Shown here one piece after another: positions 46,701 through 54,203 of a DNA stretch of 60,000 bases (position 1 is its first letter; every line of letters starts with the position of its first letter). The translations under genes were made by a program, and so were the position numbers. Source of the stretch: Phoronis australis (taxonomy: Eukaryota; Phoronida; Phoronidae); NCBI GenBank assembly GCA_002633005.1, contig NMRA01000015.1:1176218-1236217 (forward strand), given 5' to 3'. The notes beneath the pieces are model-generated. The model made no database searches. It was not told the origin of the DNA and worked only from the letters and a program-made list of their open reading frames with translations.

Positions 46701-49700
46701 AAGCGAGTGAAGTATAGAATTTATTTTCTCAGTACTATTTTGCTTTAATTCTGTTACTGTATGTCATTCCGTTGCATCTAATGACTTTGATTGGCTCCAT
46801 GTGTGCATTCGGAATGTCTGGTTTTGTTTCTTTTTGCACTTTTTCAATTTGCAGTGTTTTTAACGTATTGCGAGAGCCTGATAATTTTCTATTGTTGATA
46901 AATATATTGTGTACGTATATGTAGTTAAGCACTTTGTTGCATATATATTGCTGTTAAAATGACCACTTCTGACTAGCTGCACGCTAATATTTTTTCTGCC
47001 AATTTTATAATTTCACTAAAATTATTTTAGAGTAGTATATCATGTTTTGTCGTGAATCCTAATGATTGATCTTGAATATTTAAGGAATGTGAATATTTAA
47101 AGAATGCACCCCAAATGAAGTCCTTGTAATAACATGACAGTAATTAAATCTTAATTTTATGCTTCACCCAGTTGTTAAGCATGAAACATTCTTTAGTCTG
47201 ACCTTATGCATACAAAGCCTACATGGGTAGTATTAATGCTGTACCATGTTTAACATTGAAACACTACATCAAGTGTGCCATAGCCTGGTCATTGTACCAG
47301 TCTAATGCCTATTCAAATAAAGTTTATCTCCAACACATAAAACCTCCTTTTGAATGGCTGTTGCTAGGCGCCCAACTCAAACAGTGCAGCCTCCATGTGA
47401 GTTAGGTATCTGCTTGTGGGTAAATCTAGTCTTCCTCACATATTCACAGGGTTGGATTGGTTGAGGACAATAGCAGGCTCTCTTATGAGAAGTTTCTGAA
47501 AGCATTCCAAGAGGGGAGGAAAGACAATTATCCTCCTAAGCCAGCTGACGTTAAGTTAGAGTCATTTGACCATCTAACTCCTGAGAAGGCCGTGAAGAAG
47601 TTTGAAGAAAAACTTGCAAATCAAGTTCAGCCATTTAGTCAGGTAGGTTAACTCTTGTGCTCATTATTAAATCGTCAAATTGTGTTCCTCAAATGGGCAT
47701 AATGGACTGTTTGATTGATATCCAGAATTTGCAAAGTCACATGATGTCACCTGCTTTAGTTCTGTGGAGTTAATTGGTAATTTAATGCCTTGTCTTCTCA
47801 TGACTGATTGATTTTCTATGGAATTATTGGGTTATAAGTACCTACCTATAGCTGTGATTTATTGGCTGCTATGGTAGGGATTAGGGATGTGGTAGTGCTT
47901 TAAGGATGACTGTGAGCTGTGTTCCATGGATTCATTGGGAAAACAAAAAACTATTTGTCAAAAATGGATGATATTTGAGATGTGTGCTCTTGGCAAGTGT
48001 CGGTGGCATCATTTGTTGACCTAGCTATTGTTGCTGTATGGTTGTTATTGTCCCGGGGGTTTACTCCTAGTAGAAGAGGTACATACAGCTCAGAAGGGGG
48101 ACCAGTTTCCCTATGTAGGAGTAGGGCCTGCCTTTTCCAACAATTTTCTTCTTCAAGTTGTCAGTCATTTGTCATGACTTGGAAGCAAGATGACTTTACT
48201 TGTCTGAGTTTACATGTTATTTGATGATCAGTCAGTGTAATGCTTGTATATTGTACATTTCACCCTCAGTTTTTAAAATTTTTAATTAGTACTGGTACCA
48301 TACTTTGCTTCAACTAATTTGCATTAAATTTCTTACAAACAATTAGTGTCAAGATTGTTGATTTTATTTCCACATTATGCTTTCTGCAGGTACTTGCAGC
48401 CTTTGACAAAGACAACAGCGGATTTATAAAAGTTGAAGATTTCCGTCGAGTTGTTGACAGCTTCTGTTTTATCATGTCAGACGCTCAGTTTAAACACATG
48501 CTGAGTCGGCTAGGAGTCGGCGGAAACAGCATGGTCAACTATCCTAATGTGATTGAACACTTAGGCCGAGGACCAGATATGGTGAGTATGGGACGTATGT
48601 TGAACTTAAATATTATTGATGTTCTAGAAGTGAAGGCTTTCAAGTCTGAATACACTTGTTTAAGTGTGTTTTGCTATTCAAGTTGCATAGATATACATAA
48701 CTGTTAAATATTCCTGCAGTTTTGACGCTTTTAACCTTCTTACCTTTTTCTGTTTTCAATTTGTGTTAACCAAGCTTTCTCTTAAAGGGGCGATCAAAAC
48801 CTGTCCTTTCAGTCAAAAACCAACTTTTGATTCAGGCCACTCACTTGCCATAAAATCAGCTTCATCATGCTCCTTTCTCAGATCAGAAATGATTTCAATG
48901 GTTGAGGCGACCTAAGAGGTCATTAGTGCTTCATACCAGGTCCATTGTAAGTTTGCTTGTCATGGCCTGGTTGCACTGGGCAGTGTGGTCATTGGGAGAA
49001 GTTCAAGCAATTTCTTATTACTGAGTTTAATTCAAACAAAAGATAACAACGCGGTGTCGTTATTTTGAAAAACGAGTACGCCTGTGAAGATATTTATGTT
49101 CTTTAAACACTGGTTCTTGGTTAACTTTATAACTGTATTGGTGTTTTTTTCAATGACATTTTATTTAAAGTGATATGATGAGGAACTTAAACAAGTTTAC
49201 TGCCAAGTTCATTTTCTGTCATTATATTAAGATGTTTACCTTCTTATCTCTTATTTTTCAACGTGTAATCTTCGTTATAGATGATGATCGACAATATTCT
49301 GGACACTGTTCTTCTGTGTGTGCGTACTTACTATGAACTTTCTTACTAACATCTTACAATAACCATATTTGTGATATTTGTTGGTAATTTTTCTATTTTG
49401 CTCACCATTTCAATGCAAATGATTGTACTCCATTGTTGCTACATATTTCATGTCACTTGATGAAAACTAATTGTACCAAAGTAGTACACTTTGAAAATAG
49501 AAATTTTGCAATTTTGTCAAGGATTATGTGGGCAAAACAGCTGAAGTATTATGGTTGCAGTTGTCTTTATGAATATGTAGATTGCAGGTCAACTGTTGCT
49601 ACTGTCTATGAACATTTGAACAATAGTTCATAAAATTTGTGGTCATCAGTTCACACCGGTTTGTTTTGACCCCATACTTCTGTTCTAGTTGTGTATTATG

Positions 49701-52700
49701 TGTGAATTTTGTTTACTGTTTAATGCTTGCTAATTATTTTGGTTCAATATTATTAATGACCATTATTGTAATGCAACGAGAATGCAACTAATAGGTATTT
49801 AGTAAAATGTGTATCTTTGTTCTTCTAGACGACAGACACTTTTGTAGATCAAGTACAGAGCAACGCTCGTCAGTTTGGTACAACACAATCTGTGGACAAT
49901 CTTTACGAAGTTGATGAGAAGTTACGCGAGGTTGTGAGGGCGCGAATGTATGCATTTGCTAAAAGTTTTGCTGATATAGACTATGCAAAGATTGGGGTGG
50001 TTTCAAAGGCAGACTTCAGGGATGTGTTAAACAAGCATGCCTTCCGACTGTCTGATGAACAGGTAAAGTTTATGTTCCATCATAGCTACAGTGTTTTGGC
50101 TGAGAATCTCTTATTTCCTGTTACATGTGATTAACATATTCTAATATTATGTGATGCATTAATAATCAGTAATATATGTCTATGTTTGTGCTGAGTTTTA
50201 GTTCACGTTACGCGACTGCTTGCAACTGAGTTGGGGGATTATTATTTTTTCAGCTGCCCTTGTTCAATAGGCAAGGGAATATAGAAACACTGGAAAAATT
50301 TTTACAAATGTTTTTGTTCGGCATATGCGAATGTGTGGCAGACTTGAAGAATATAGTTAAAGTATTATTAAAATAGTAGTGCACGTTTACTTATTTAATT
50401 GACAAATTTCTGTTGAAAATGAGCAAAATGAGTAACGTATTCAACCAAAAATACTGATTAAAAATATGGACTACTTAAATAAGGTATTCAAACTTACCAA
50501 AGCATTTAATATCCTGGCCTACATGTGGATAGCTGAGGTCCAGACTTCTTGTGTCAAAGTTATGGCATTCGTCATCTCTGCCTATTCTTCCTGTAGTTTG
50601 ACCAACTCTGGCTTACTTTGGATGTCAATCAATTTGACAACGTGGATTACCGAAGGTTCTTGAACCGATATTGCGGTGGAACAGGAACATCCCCTCGTCC
50701 CCCCTCTGTTGGCGAGCAAAGACCCCCGTCCGAGAGGGCCTCGTCTGTTGTTCTAGGAAGAACGTCAAAGTCACCAAATGGAGTCACTTCTCCAAGGCAA
50801 ATGACGTCACCCAGGAATGGAGACCTAGTAAGTATATTGGTCCGCTGCATATATCAATTGTGTTTCTTTAACATTAACCCTCATCACAGTAGTGCAAAAA
50901 GGATCGGTTTAAATATCACTAAATAATTTCATGAGGTTGGCAGAATACAAGTTCATGTTGTGAATTGATCTTACTCATTTCATTCAGACACTAACTCACT
51001 TCACAAGGGTATTAAGGTAATTGCATGATAAAATGCAGAAGGTAAAGTAACCGAATCCTCCGGCACATTCCACTTAGTGCTTATCATGGTTAGAAATCAA
51101 CCGGGAAGGTGAAACATAAACACATTCTCTGAGACACTGCATACTCGTAATGTGGACATCTGTTCTAAAAGTATTTCAACTTGCAAACAGATGAGCTCAC
51201 ACCTTGAGTGGCATGCTGTTGAAAGGGATTATGAATTAAAAACTTTAAATTTTAGTAATTCAGCATTCCTTTTTAATTGAGCAACATATTCTAGAAAATT
51301 TGCCATTTTTAACCCACTGTTATATATTAAATCTGTTCTTCATATTGATAGTTCTGACCGTATGTGTGTCTTTTCGTGTAACAATGCAGCAGTGTCTGTA
51401 ATACAGTGTGTTGTATGCTTTGTCATGACAATTGTGACATTTCTGACAATATTGAATATCTGCTGTTCCAGAATGGTCTTCTTCGCGTTGAATCTCGTTC
51501 GCATTCTCGTCTTCATACACCACTGGTGAACGCAGAACCATTGGAAAAGAGAATACAACAGAAAATATATAGTCACTGGAAAGCGATACAGAAACAGTGC
51601 CGTTCCCTTGACCCACAAAACAGAGGAACAATTCCTGTGTCAGAGGTCAAAGGTGAGATTTTTATTTTGGTGACATAGGTTAAGTTCTTTTTGATGTTTT
51701 GGAAAGTAAATAGTTTTATTTTAAATTCAGAAACTCCGGTTGTAGGTGTAGGATGCTTGAAAACTTTTAACATTATTGATATTATTTCACTTGAGCTTCA
51801 TTTTGTATAATCACCGAGACCCGCGCTTCACGTGCACAGCCCGTTAAATTGCTTGGTCGTCTCTTAGTCCGAAACTTTGAACAGACATCACGATTTACCA
51901 GTTAGTGTTGTGAGGACAAAAAATGATGAACAAGATGCTTACAGTTCATCCTGTAGTGACCATGTGACGTTCTTACCCCCTGTCTGTCCCGGCATCGAAA
52001 TAATTTTAGGTCTTTATTGTAAATGTCGATGTGAGATAGAATTGATTGTTAGTGTCGCATTTTACTTTCATTATGTATGTGTGGTTTCAGGTTTGATGAC
52101 TAAAATTGGCCTGGATATGAATGAAGATGACCTAGATGTGCTGGCAACAAAATATGACATTGACAACAATGGCCAGTTCTGTTATACCAACTTTCTGCAT
52201 CAGTTTGTGATCACAATGAAATCTGACGACTTCACTGGAGCGAGGAAAAAACTACAGGAGCCGAGGGAGGCAGTAAGTAATGAAAATGCTGTTGCAATAA
52301 TCAAGATATTAGCCTTGAAGGTTCCTTTACAAAACAACATCCAAAGTTTTCCTATTTGATGTCTGAAGGAAAATCAAATATCTGTGGTAAGGTCTGCCAT
52401 CAGTTATAGAGCACAAAATTAATGCGCAAAGTTTCATGCAAATCATCCAGTCTCCAAACAACTACAGCATGTTTAGGGTAGCAGTGAAATATATAGATTC
52501 AATTTCATGAAATATATGTGGAAACTTTTTATTAAAAAACAAATGTTGACAATTACTGTCATAGACTATGTAGGACAAAGTGATTGTGTCAAAGGTTAAC
52601 AATTATTGTTTAGACTATTTAGAACAAAGTGATGTCAAATCCTTTACTTGCTTTGTTTGATTCATTTGAAAATTCATTCTGAAGTGCAAAATTTCTTTAC

Positions 52701-53002
52701 ACTTTTTATTTCTGTTCTTTCAGATGTCACCCGGAATAAATAGCGCCAGTTTCTATGATGTCTTGGCACGAGTGCAGAAAAATGTCTTGCTGCACTGGAA
52801 AGAGATGAGACGGAGGTTCCGTTCCATCGACTGCGACGGCGTTGGCGTTGTAAGCCCACTGCAGTTCCGGAAAGTTCTCAAGGAGTTTAGTATCAACCTG
52901 TCTGAGGATGAGTTCTTCCACCTGATGTCGTTTTATGACAAAAAGTTGGTGGGAAAAATAAGCTACAATGATTTCATTGGGGCGTTCTTGAAAAAATCGT
53001 AA
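31572..53002 (+). CDS. EFCAB6: EFCAB6-type protein with 13 tandem EF-hand pairs, whole coding span
   Basis: Twenty-six coding exons join in consistent phase to 4602 bases, 1533 residues plus stop, close to the length of human EFCAB6 (about 1500; the DJ-1-binding protein DJBP). The protein is a basic Ser/Pro head (1-60) and then EF-hand pairs to the C-terminus, with a Ser/Pro-rich linker at about 1264-1320. Each pair has a first hand with FR-VL after its loop and a second hand ending in a Y-x-x-FL motif. Most loops lack full calcium ligands; the hand at 1003-1014 is fully canonical. EFCAB6 is a testis- and cilium-associated protein reported among axonemal doublet-microtubule proteins, so a structural role in the axoneme is likely. 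The X-box in its promoter agrees. Confidence 0.9.
31723..33277. other. EFCAB6 intron between coding exons 1 and 2
   Basis: Apart from the inverted-repeat element at 32213-32630, I see no coding or structured feature. Confidence 0.5.
32213..32630. repeat. MITE-like element with about 40-bp perfect inverted ends
   Basis: The left end GCTGTGCGTGAACTTGGAAT continuing to CCTGCTTAATCTCAAGATTA equals the reverse complement of the right end without mismatch over about 40 bases. The inner part of each arm is itself palindromic around CTTAATCT/AGATTAAG. The 418-bp interior is non-coding. The perfect arms suggest a recent insertion. Confidence 0.85.
33278..33372 (+). CDS. EFCAB6: EFCAB6 coding exon 2
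   Basis: From acceptor CATTTTAG to donor CAG|GTAAGA, phase 1 to 0. It encodes the lead helix of the first EF-hand pair (IESILRSIIKEKYSAIQQ). The same kind of lead helix (x-x-L-R-x-K-I/L) precedes every later pair. Confidence 0.85.
33655..34135. repeat. 38-bp minisatellite, about 12.5 copies
   Basis: Unit of the type TGTTTGCATGAAAAGGTAAT then ATCTGATGTTATATGCCA, alternating GAAAAGG and GAGAAGG. It ends about 65 bases before the acceptor of EFCAB6 coding exon 3. Each unit holds AAG|GTAAT, which resembles a 5' splice site. Confidence 0.93.
34202..34318 (+). CDS. EFCAB6: EFCAB6 coding exon 3: EF-hand 1 of pair 1
   Basis: Residues 83-121. Loop DVDKTSCISKGE at 88-99 has Asp at 1 and 3 and Glu at 12 but Ser for the usual Gly at 6, then FRRVLELF. 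Phase 0 at both ends; acceptor CATTCCAG, donor AAA|GTAAGA. Confidence 0.9.
34834..34925 (+). CDS. EFCAB6: EFCAB6 coding exon 4: EF-hand 2 of pair 1
   Basis: Residues 122-151. It encodes APMARNNTVKYCEFLDKFFG, a second hand without calcium ligands but with the typical YCEFLDKF end. Acceptor TGACAG, donor AA|GTAAGT. Confidence 0.87.
35219..35425 (+). CDS. EFCAB6: EFCAB6 coding exon 5: EF-hand 1 of pair 2
   Basis: Residues 152-220. A charged lead helix (MLREKLTKHLKDVLRSL) is followed by loop DYNRDGKIQRHD (191-202), near-canonical but with Asp at position 12, then FRKVLENHAF. Acceptor TTTTTAG, donor AG|GTAAGA. Confidence 0.92.
36161..36267 (+). CDS. EFCAB6: EFCAB6 coding exon 6: EF-hand 2 of pair 2
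   Basis: Residues 221-256. It encodes IWQRFDYHHAGVLDYKDFLYKIG, a hand with a partly preserved loop (D, H, G) and a YKDFL end. Acceptor GTTTCAG, donor C|GTAAGC. Confidence 0.88.
36388..36468. repeat. Short tandem repeat, 19-22-bp units
   Basis: Four units of the type AAAATT(T/C)TAGGACTGGATAAC lie just upstream of EFCAB6 coding exon 7. Confidence 0.6.
36505..36623 (+). CDS. EFCAB6: EFCAB6 coding exon 7: linker and lead helix of pair 3
   Basis: Residues 257-296. A Pro/His-containing linker (VPWSAQATPHPNVVKHM) is followed by a helix ending FLQIELEFRKR. Acceptor ATTACAG, donor AGG|GTAAGT. Confidence 0.85.
37008..37156 (+). CDS. EFCAB6: EFCAB6 coding exon 8: EF-hand 1 of pair 3
   Basis: Residues 297-345. 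Loop DKCNDGFVQLDD (312-323) has Asp 1 and 5 and Gly 6 but Cys at 3 and Asp at 12, then LRSLLNHFIFPMSDQLFDQL. Acceptor TTTTCAG, donor AA|GTAAGT. Confidence 0.9.
37310..37665. repeat. AT-rich degenerate tandem repeat
   Basis: Repeated variants of CACTATATATACTGTATTACAT followed by TACCCTAATTATACTA and TGTAATTTTACTAT, roughly every 70 bases, four to five copies. EFCAB6 intron, non-coding. Confidence 0.7.
37871..37981 (+). CDS. EFCAB6: EFCAB6 coding exon 9: EF-hand 2 of pair 3
   Basis: Residues 346-382. It encodes KATKKISWEYFLEKFQDPLG, an EF-hand with no acidic loop ligands, and a Gly-rich linker. Acceptor TTTACAG, donor AA|GTGAGT. Confidence 0.87.
38496..38616 (+). CDS. EFCAB6: EFCAB6 coding exon 10: lead helices of pair 4
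   Basis: Residues 383-423. It ends FKNTFLQYDQ, so the first loop residues (D, Q at 422-423) are here and the loop continues in the next exon. Acceptor CTTGCAG, donor CAG|GTTAGT. Confidence 0.87.
38859..39104 (+). CDS. EFCAB6: EFCAB6 coding exon 11: rest of pair 4
   Basis: Residues 424-505. It completes a loop DQARKGKITKKD (basic, calcium binding unlikely), then FRRVIEQFKIKISDDEFNTL and the second hand DPFGTNSVSYLKFLTLF. It ends with a linker holding HKWLDSDHRF, which recurs in coding exon 16 as FKWISDHK. Phase 0 at both ends. Confidence 0.92.
39469..39747. repeat. MITE-like element with TA duplication, 279 bp
   Basis: ACTCAACATCTC at 39469-39480 is the exact reverse complement of 39736-39747, and TA flanks both ends (39467-39468 and 39748-39749), as expected for a Tc1/mariner-type insertion. 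The right end stops about 20 bases before the acceptor of the next exon, abutting its pyrimidine tract. Confidence 0.5.
39770..39930 (+). CDS. EFCAB6: EFCAB6 coding exon 12: EF-hand 1 of pair 5
   Basis: Residues 506-558. Lead helix VEDILREKITLYWKPFSDML, then a degenerate loop (ADPEKTYICKPN) and LRRAIEVHCLPLSTAHFEQ. Acceptor TTGCCAG, donor CA|GTAAGT. Confidence 0.88.
40555..40722 (+). CDS. EFCAB6: EFCAB6 coding exon 13: EF-hand 2 of pair 5
   Basis: Residues 559-614. It encodes VSRCEKHADGNVNYVEFLEKL, then a linker with GLSTQIHALSEAMENERSAD. Acceptor TTTTCAG, donor AG|GTAACT. Confidence 0.87.
41141..41312 (+). CDS. EFCAB6: EFCAB6 coding exon 14: EF-hand 1 of pair 6
   Basis: Residues 615-672. 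Lead helix DEVIVRLRDRMSQHSMGIRK, then FLFYARNKNGKLYKKPFRQ: a first hand with Asn ligands only. Acceptor TTTTTCAG, donor CAG|GTAGGA. Confidence 0.88.
41738..41992 (+). CDS. EFCAB6: EFCAB6 coding exon 15: EF-hand 2 of pair 6 and lead helix of pair 7
   Basis: Residues 673-757. It encodes IHLSDDKFDELCTTLGF, then NGSMTYTDFVAHF, a charged linker and a lead helix (EQVASKLQSKLREGFE). The donor GAG|GTGTGT is weaker than most in this gene. Phase 0 at both ends. Confidence 0.9.
42560..42792 (+). CDS. EFCAB6: EFCAB6 coding exon 16: pair 7
   Basis: Residues 758-834. First loop DDNHKGILTKSK then FRRLLDAFMFIMSNQEFERL; second hand MMGIDKSTRISYLDFINAF; then FKWISDHK. A whole pair in one exon. Acceptor TGTTCAG, donor AA|GTAAGT. 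Confidence 0.92.
43123..43338 (+). CDS. EFCAB6: EFCAB6 coding exon 17: EF-hand 1 of pair 8
   Basis: Residues 835-906. Lead helix VHKVLCEKTHRQWKDLSTAF, loop DGNQRGKITKRN, then LREVLNKFLIPVTKEEFAKL. The loop has Gly at 6 but no acidic residue at 12. Acceptor TTCTAG, donor TT|GTGAGT. Confidence 0.9.
43735..43968 (+). CDS. EFCAB6: EFCAB6 coding exon 18: EF-hand 2 of pair 8 and charged linker
   Basis: Residues 907-984. YDEGQKGFISHADFLEKL, then a linker with a Glu/Gln/Arg-rich helix (HHREQQERQERITLNQ) that could form a coiled coil. Acceptor ATTTCAG, donor AA|GTAAGT. Confidence 0.88.
44205..44578. repeat. 36/39-bp minisatellite, about 10 copies
   Basis: Unit ATTCACTGTACAGCTATTGA then AGTCAATATTACAGGG, with 39-bp variants carrying an extra TAA. 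It lies in the intron before EFCAB6 coding exon 19. Each unit has ATATTACAG|GG, which resembles a 3' splice site. The long antisense open frame it creates is a by-product of unit lengths divisible by three. Confidence 0.92.
44746..44901 (+). CDS. EFCAB6: EFCAB6 coding exon 19: canonical EF-hand 1 of pair 9
   Basis: Residues 985-1036. Loop DTNKDGYISVAE (1003-1014) has every canonical ligand (D1, N3, D5, G6, I8, E12) and is the one clear calcium-binding site in the protein. It is followed by FQKVLVDLNYFLDDDQYFTL. Acceptor TTTTTAG, donor AG|GTAAAC. Confidence 0.94.
44940..45047. repeat. Foldback element, 108 bp, with about 43-bp arms
   Basis: Left arm ATAATAGTCATCTACAGGGA then ATTTTGAGAACCAGTTT; the right arm reverse-complemented reads ATAATAGTCACTTACTGGTA then ATTTTGAGAACCAGTTT. 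Only about 20 bases lie between the arms. A relative is at 14736-14826, so this is a dispersed family. Confidence 0.75.
45048..47449. other. Longest EFCAB6 intron (part)
   Basis: It holds a 13/15-bp tandem repeat (GCTTGTTGAGAAT, about 45366-45463) and one copy of the dispersed 11-mer TGTGGGTAAAT (45947-45957). No exon is recognised. Confidence 0.5.
45366..45463. repeat. 13/15-bp tandem repeat
   Basis: About seven units of GCTTGTTGAGAAT, two of them with an extra AT. Intronic. Confidence 0.85.
47450..47642 (+). CDS. EFCAB6: EFCAB6 coding exon 20: EF-hand 2 of pair 9
   Basis: Residues 1037-1101. It encodes VEDNSRLSYEKFLKAFQEG, a Lys/Pro linker, then the lead helix AVKKFEEKLANQVQPFSQ. It is reached over the longest intron of the gene (44902-47449). 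Acceptor ATTCACAG, donor CAG|GTAGGT. Confidence 0.88.
48390..48581 (+). CDS. EFCAB6: EFCAB6 coding exon 21: pair 10
   Basis: Residues 1102-1165. Loop DKDNSGFIKVED (1107-1118) is near-canonical with Asp at 12, then FRRVVDSFCFIMSDAQFKHM; the second hand GVGGNSMVNYPNVIEHL lacks ligands. Acceptor TCTGCAG, donor ATG|GTGAGT. Confidence 0.92.
49829..50062 (+). CDS. EFCAB6: EFCAB6 coding exon 22: EF-hand 1 of pair 11
   Basis: Residues 1166-1243. Lead helix VDEKLREVVRARMYAFAKSF, then DIDYAKIGVVSKADFRDVLN and KHAFRLSDEQ. The loop is degenerate. Phase 0 at both ends. Acceptor CTTCTAG, donor CAG|GTAAAG. Confidence 0.9.
50597..50827 (+). CDS. EFCAB6: EFCAB6 coding exon 23: EF-hand 2 of pair 11 and Ser/Pro-rich linker
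   Basis: Residues 1244-1320. LDVNQFDNVDYRRFLNRY closes the pair. Then comes a disordered segment with repeated TSPR motifs and SP/TP sites (TSPRPPSVGEQRPPSERASS near its start), likely phosphorylated and flexible. Acceptor CCTGTAG, donor CTA|GTAAGT. Confidence 0.88.
51472..51652 (+). CDS. EFCAB6: EFCAB6 coding exon 24: EF-hand 1 of pair 12
   Basis: Residues 1321-1380. Lead helix EKRIQQKIYSHWKAIQKQC, then loop DPQNRGTIPVSE with Asp 1, Gly 6 and Glu 12, then VK. Acceptor GTTCCAG, donor AAAG|GTGAGA. Confidence 0.88.
52091..52272 (+). CDS. EFCAB6: EFCAB6 coding exon 25: EF-hand 2 of pair 12
   Basis: Residues 1381-1441. GLMTKIGLDMNEDDLDVL, then loop DIDNNGQFCYTN (Asp 1 and 3, Asn 5, Gly 6, but Asn 12) and FLHQF; ends EPREA. 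Acceptor GTTTCAG, donor GCA|GTAAGT. Confidence 0.9.
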
Positions 53003-53184
53003 GATCTTGTGATATTTTGCATCAGTCTTTCATTCTGGATATTGTTCCTAAAACATTTGCCAATTCAGTTAGTATTCTTTGATACAAGGTATTTTTAAAC
53101 TTCATGTCGATTTTAATCAAAGTGCTTTATGCTTTAAAACATTCTCGAGCTTTATGTTGTCCAGAATTATGTTTGTTTTATTTT
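52620..53184. repeat. First copy of a 565-bp direct duplication (carries the last EFCAB6 exon)
   Basis: This block recurs at 53186-53750, offset 566 bases, with the exon sequence identical. Differences cluster in the last 50 bases next to the N at 53185. This looks like two overlapping contig ends, or two alleles, laid end to end. Confidence 0.9.
52724..53002 (+). CDS. EFCAB6: EFCAB6 last coding exon: pair 13 and stop
   Basis: Residues 1442-1533. Lead helix SFYDVLARVQKNVLLHWKEM, loop DCDGVGVVSPLQ, then FRKVLKEFSINLSEDEFFHL; second hand YDKKLVGKISYNDFIGAFLKKS and TAA. The sequence at the stop, TC|GTAAGA, also resembles a donor, but total length and the complete pair argue for a true stop. A second identical copy follows at 53290. 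Confidence 0.88.
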   Translation: MSPGINSASFYDVLARVQKNVLLHWKEMRRRFRSIDCDGVGVVSPLQFRKVLKEFSINLSEDEFFHLMSFYDKKLVGKISYNDFIGAFLKKS

Positions 53185-53185
53185 N

Positions 53186-53750
53186 TAGAACAAAGTGATG
53201 TCAAATCCTTTACTTGCTTTGTTTGATTCATTTGAAAATTCATTCTGAAGTGCAAAATTTCTTTACACTTTTTATTTCTGTTCTTTCAGATGTCACCCGG
53301 AATAAATAGCGCCAGTTTCTATGATGTCTTGGCACGAGTGCAGAAAAATGTCTTGCTGCACTGGAAAGAGATGAGACGGAGGTTCCGTTCCATCGACTGC
53401 GACGGCGTTGGCGTTGTAAGCCCACTGCAGTTCCGGAAAGTTCTCAAGGAGTTTAGTATCAACCTGTCTGAGGATGAGTTCTTCCACCTGATGTCGTTTT
53501 ATGACAAAAAGTTGGTGGGAAAAATAAGCTACAATGATTTCATTGGGGCGTTCTTGAAAAAATCGTAAGATCTTGTGATATTTTGCATCAGTCTTTCATT
53601 CTGGATATTGTTCCTAAAACATTTGCCAATTCAGTTAGTATTCTTTGATACAAGGTATTTTTAAACTTCATGTCGATTTTAATCAAAGTGCTTTATGCTT
53701 TAAAACATTCTTGAGCTTTATGTTGTCTAGAATTATGTTCGTTTTAATTT
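53186..53750. repeat. Second copy of the 565-bp direct duplication
   Basis: It starts directly after the single N at 53185. Its right end continues into unique 3' flanking sequence, so this copy is probably the one contiguous with the true 3' UTR. Confidence 0.9.
53290..53568 (+). CDS. Duplicate of EFCAB6 last coding exon (probable assembly artefact)
   Basis: Identical to 52724-53002 with its acceptor TTTCAG. It cannot follow the first copy in frame: that exon would have to leave in phase 2 while this one enters in phase 0. In a correct assembly only one copy should remain. Confidence 0.75.
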   Translation: MSPGINSASFYDVLARVQKNVLLHWKEMRRRFRSIDCDGVGVVSPLQFRKVLKEFSINLSEDEFFHLMSFYDKKLVGKISYNDFIGAFLKKS

Positions 53751-54197
53751 AATCAAGTATTTTGGGGTTTTGGACTAAACTCATTTTGTCTGAGTGTGTC
53801 AAATTTCATATCACTCTTCAAGTGATTTACGTTTAACTTCAATAGACAGCTGATAGTTTAGATGTCTAAGCCTTATTAAATTGCTCAATTTTTTATTAGT
53901 ATTTAGTATTTATTAGTGTAGAACAAAGTTAGTTTCAATCAATTTGCTTTGTATGGGTAGAACCTTTGGCGTATCTTATTTTTCAAGTAAACTCGATAAT
54001 CTTTACGCACTATTTTTGCACTAGCTCAACTGTTAGCAATTTTCACATTTTTGTAGAGACGTAGGATTCCCGGGTGAAATGACCGTCGCTTTTTTAGAGT
54101 GCTAATCTTCTTGCTCAAAGTTTTGATCATGTAAATATTTTTAATTTGTTTTGTGTACAAGGGCGAAACTGTTGTGCTGTCTGGTGATAAGATTGCA

Positions 54198-54203
54198 ATT
54201 AAA
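54198..54203 (+). terminator. Probable EFCAB6 poly(A) signal ATTAAA
   Basis: ATTAAA is followed within 30-40 bases by GT-rich sequence (GTGCGCTTGTGTTCT), as usual for a cleavage site. It gives a 3' UTR of about 640 bases counted from the second copy of the last exon. Confidence 0.5.

Noticed and set aside
49279-49330. Possible extra EFCAB6 exon after TCGTTATAG
   Set aside because: The neighbouring exons (48390-48581 and 49829-50062) already join in phase 0 and complete pairs 10 and 11; this stretch adds no EF-hand-like sequence.
53290-53568. A genuine 14th EF-hand pair
   Set aside because: Identical at base level to the previous exon, separated by an N, and not joinable in frame; an assembly duplication is simpler.
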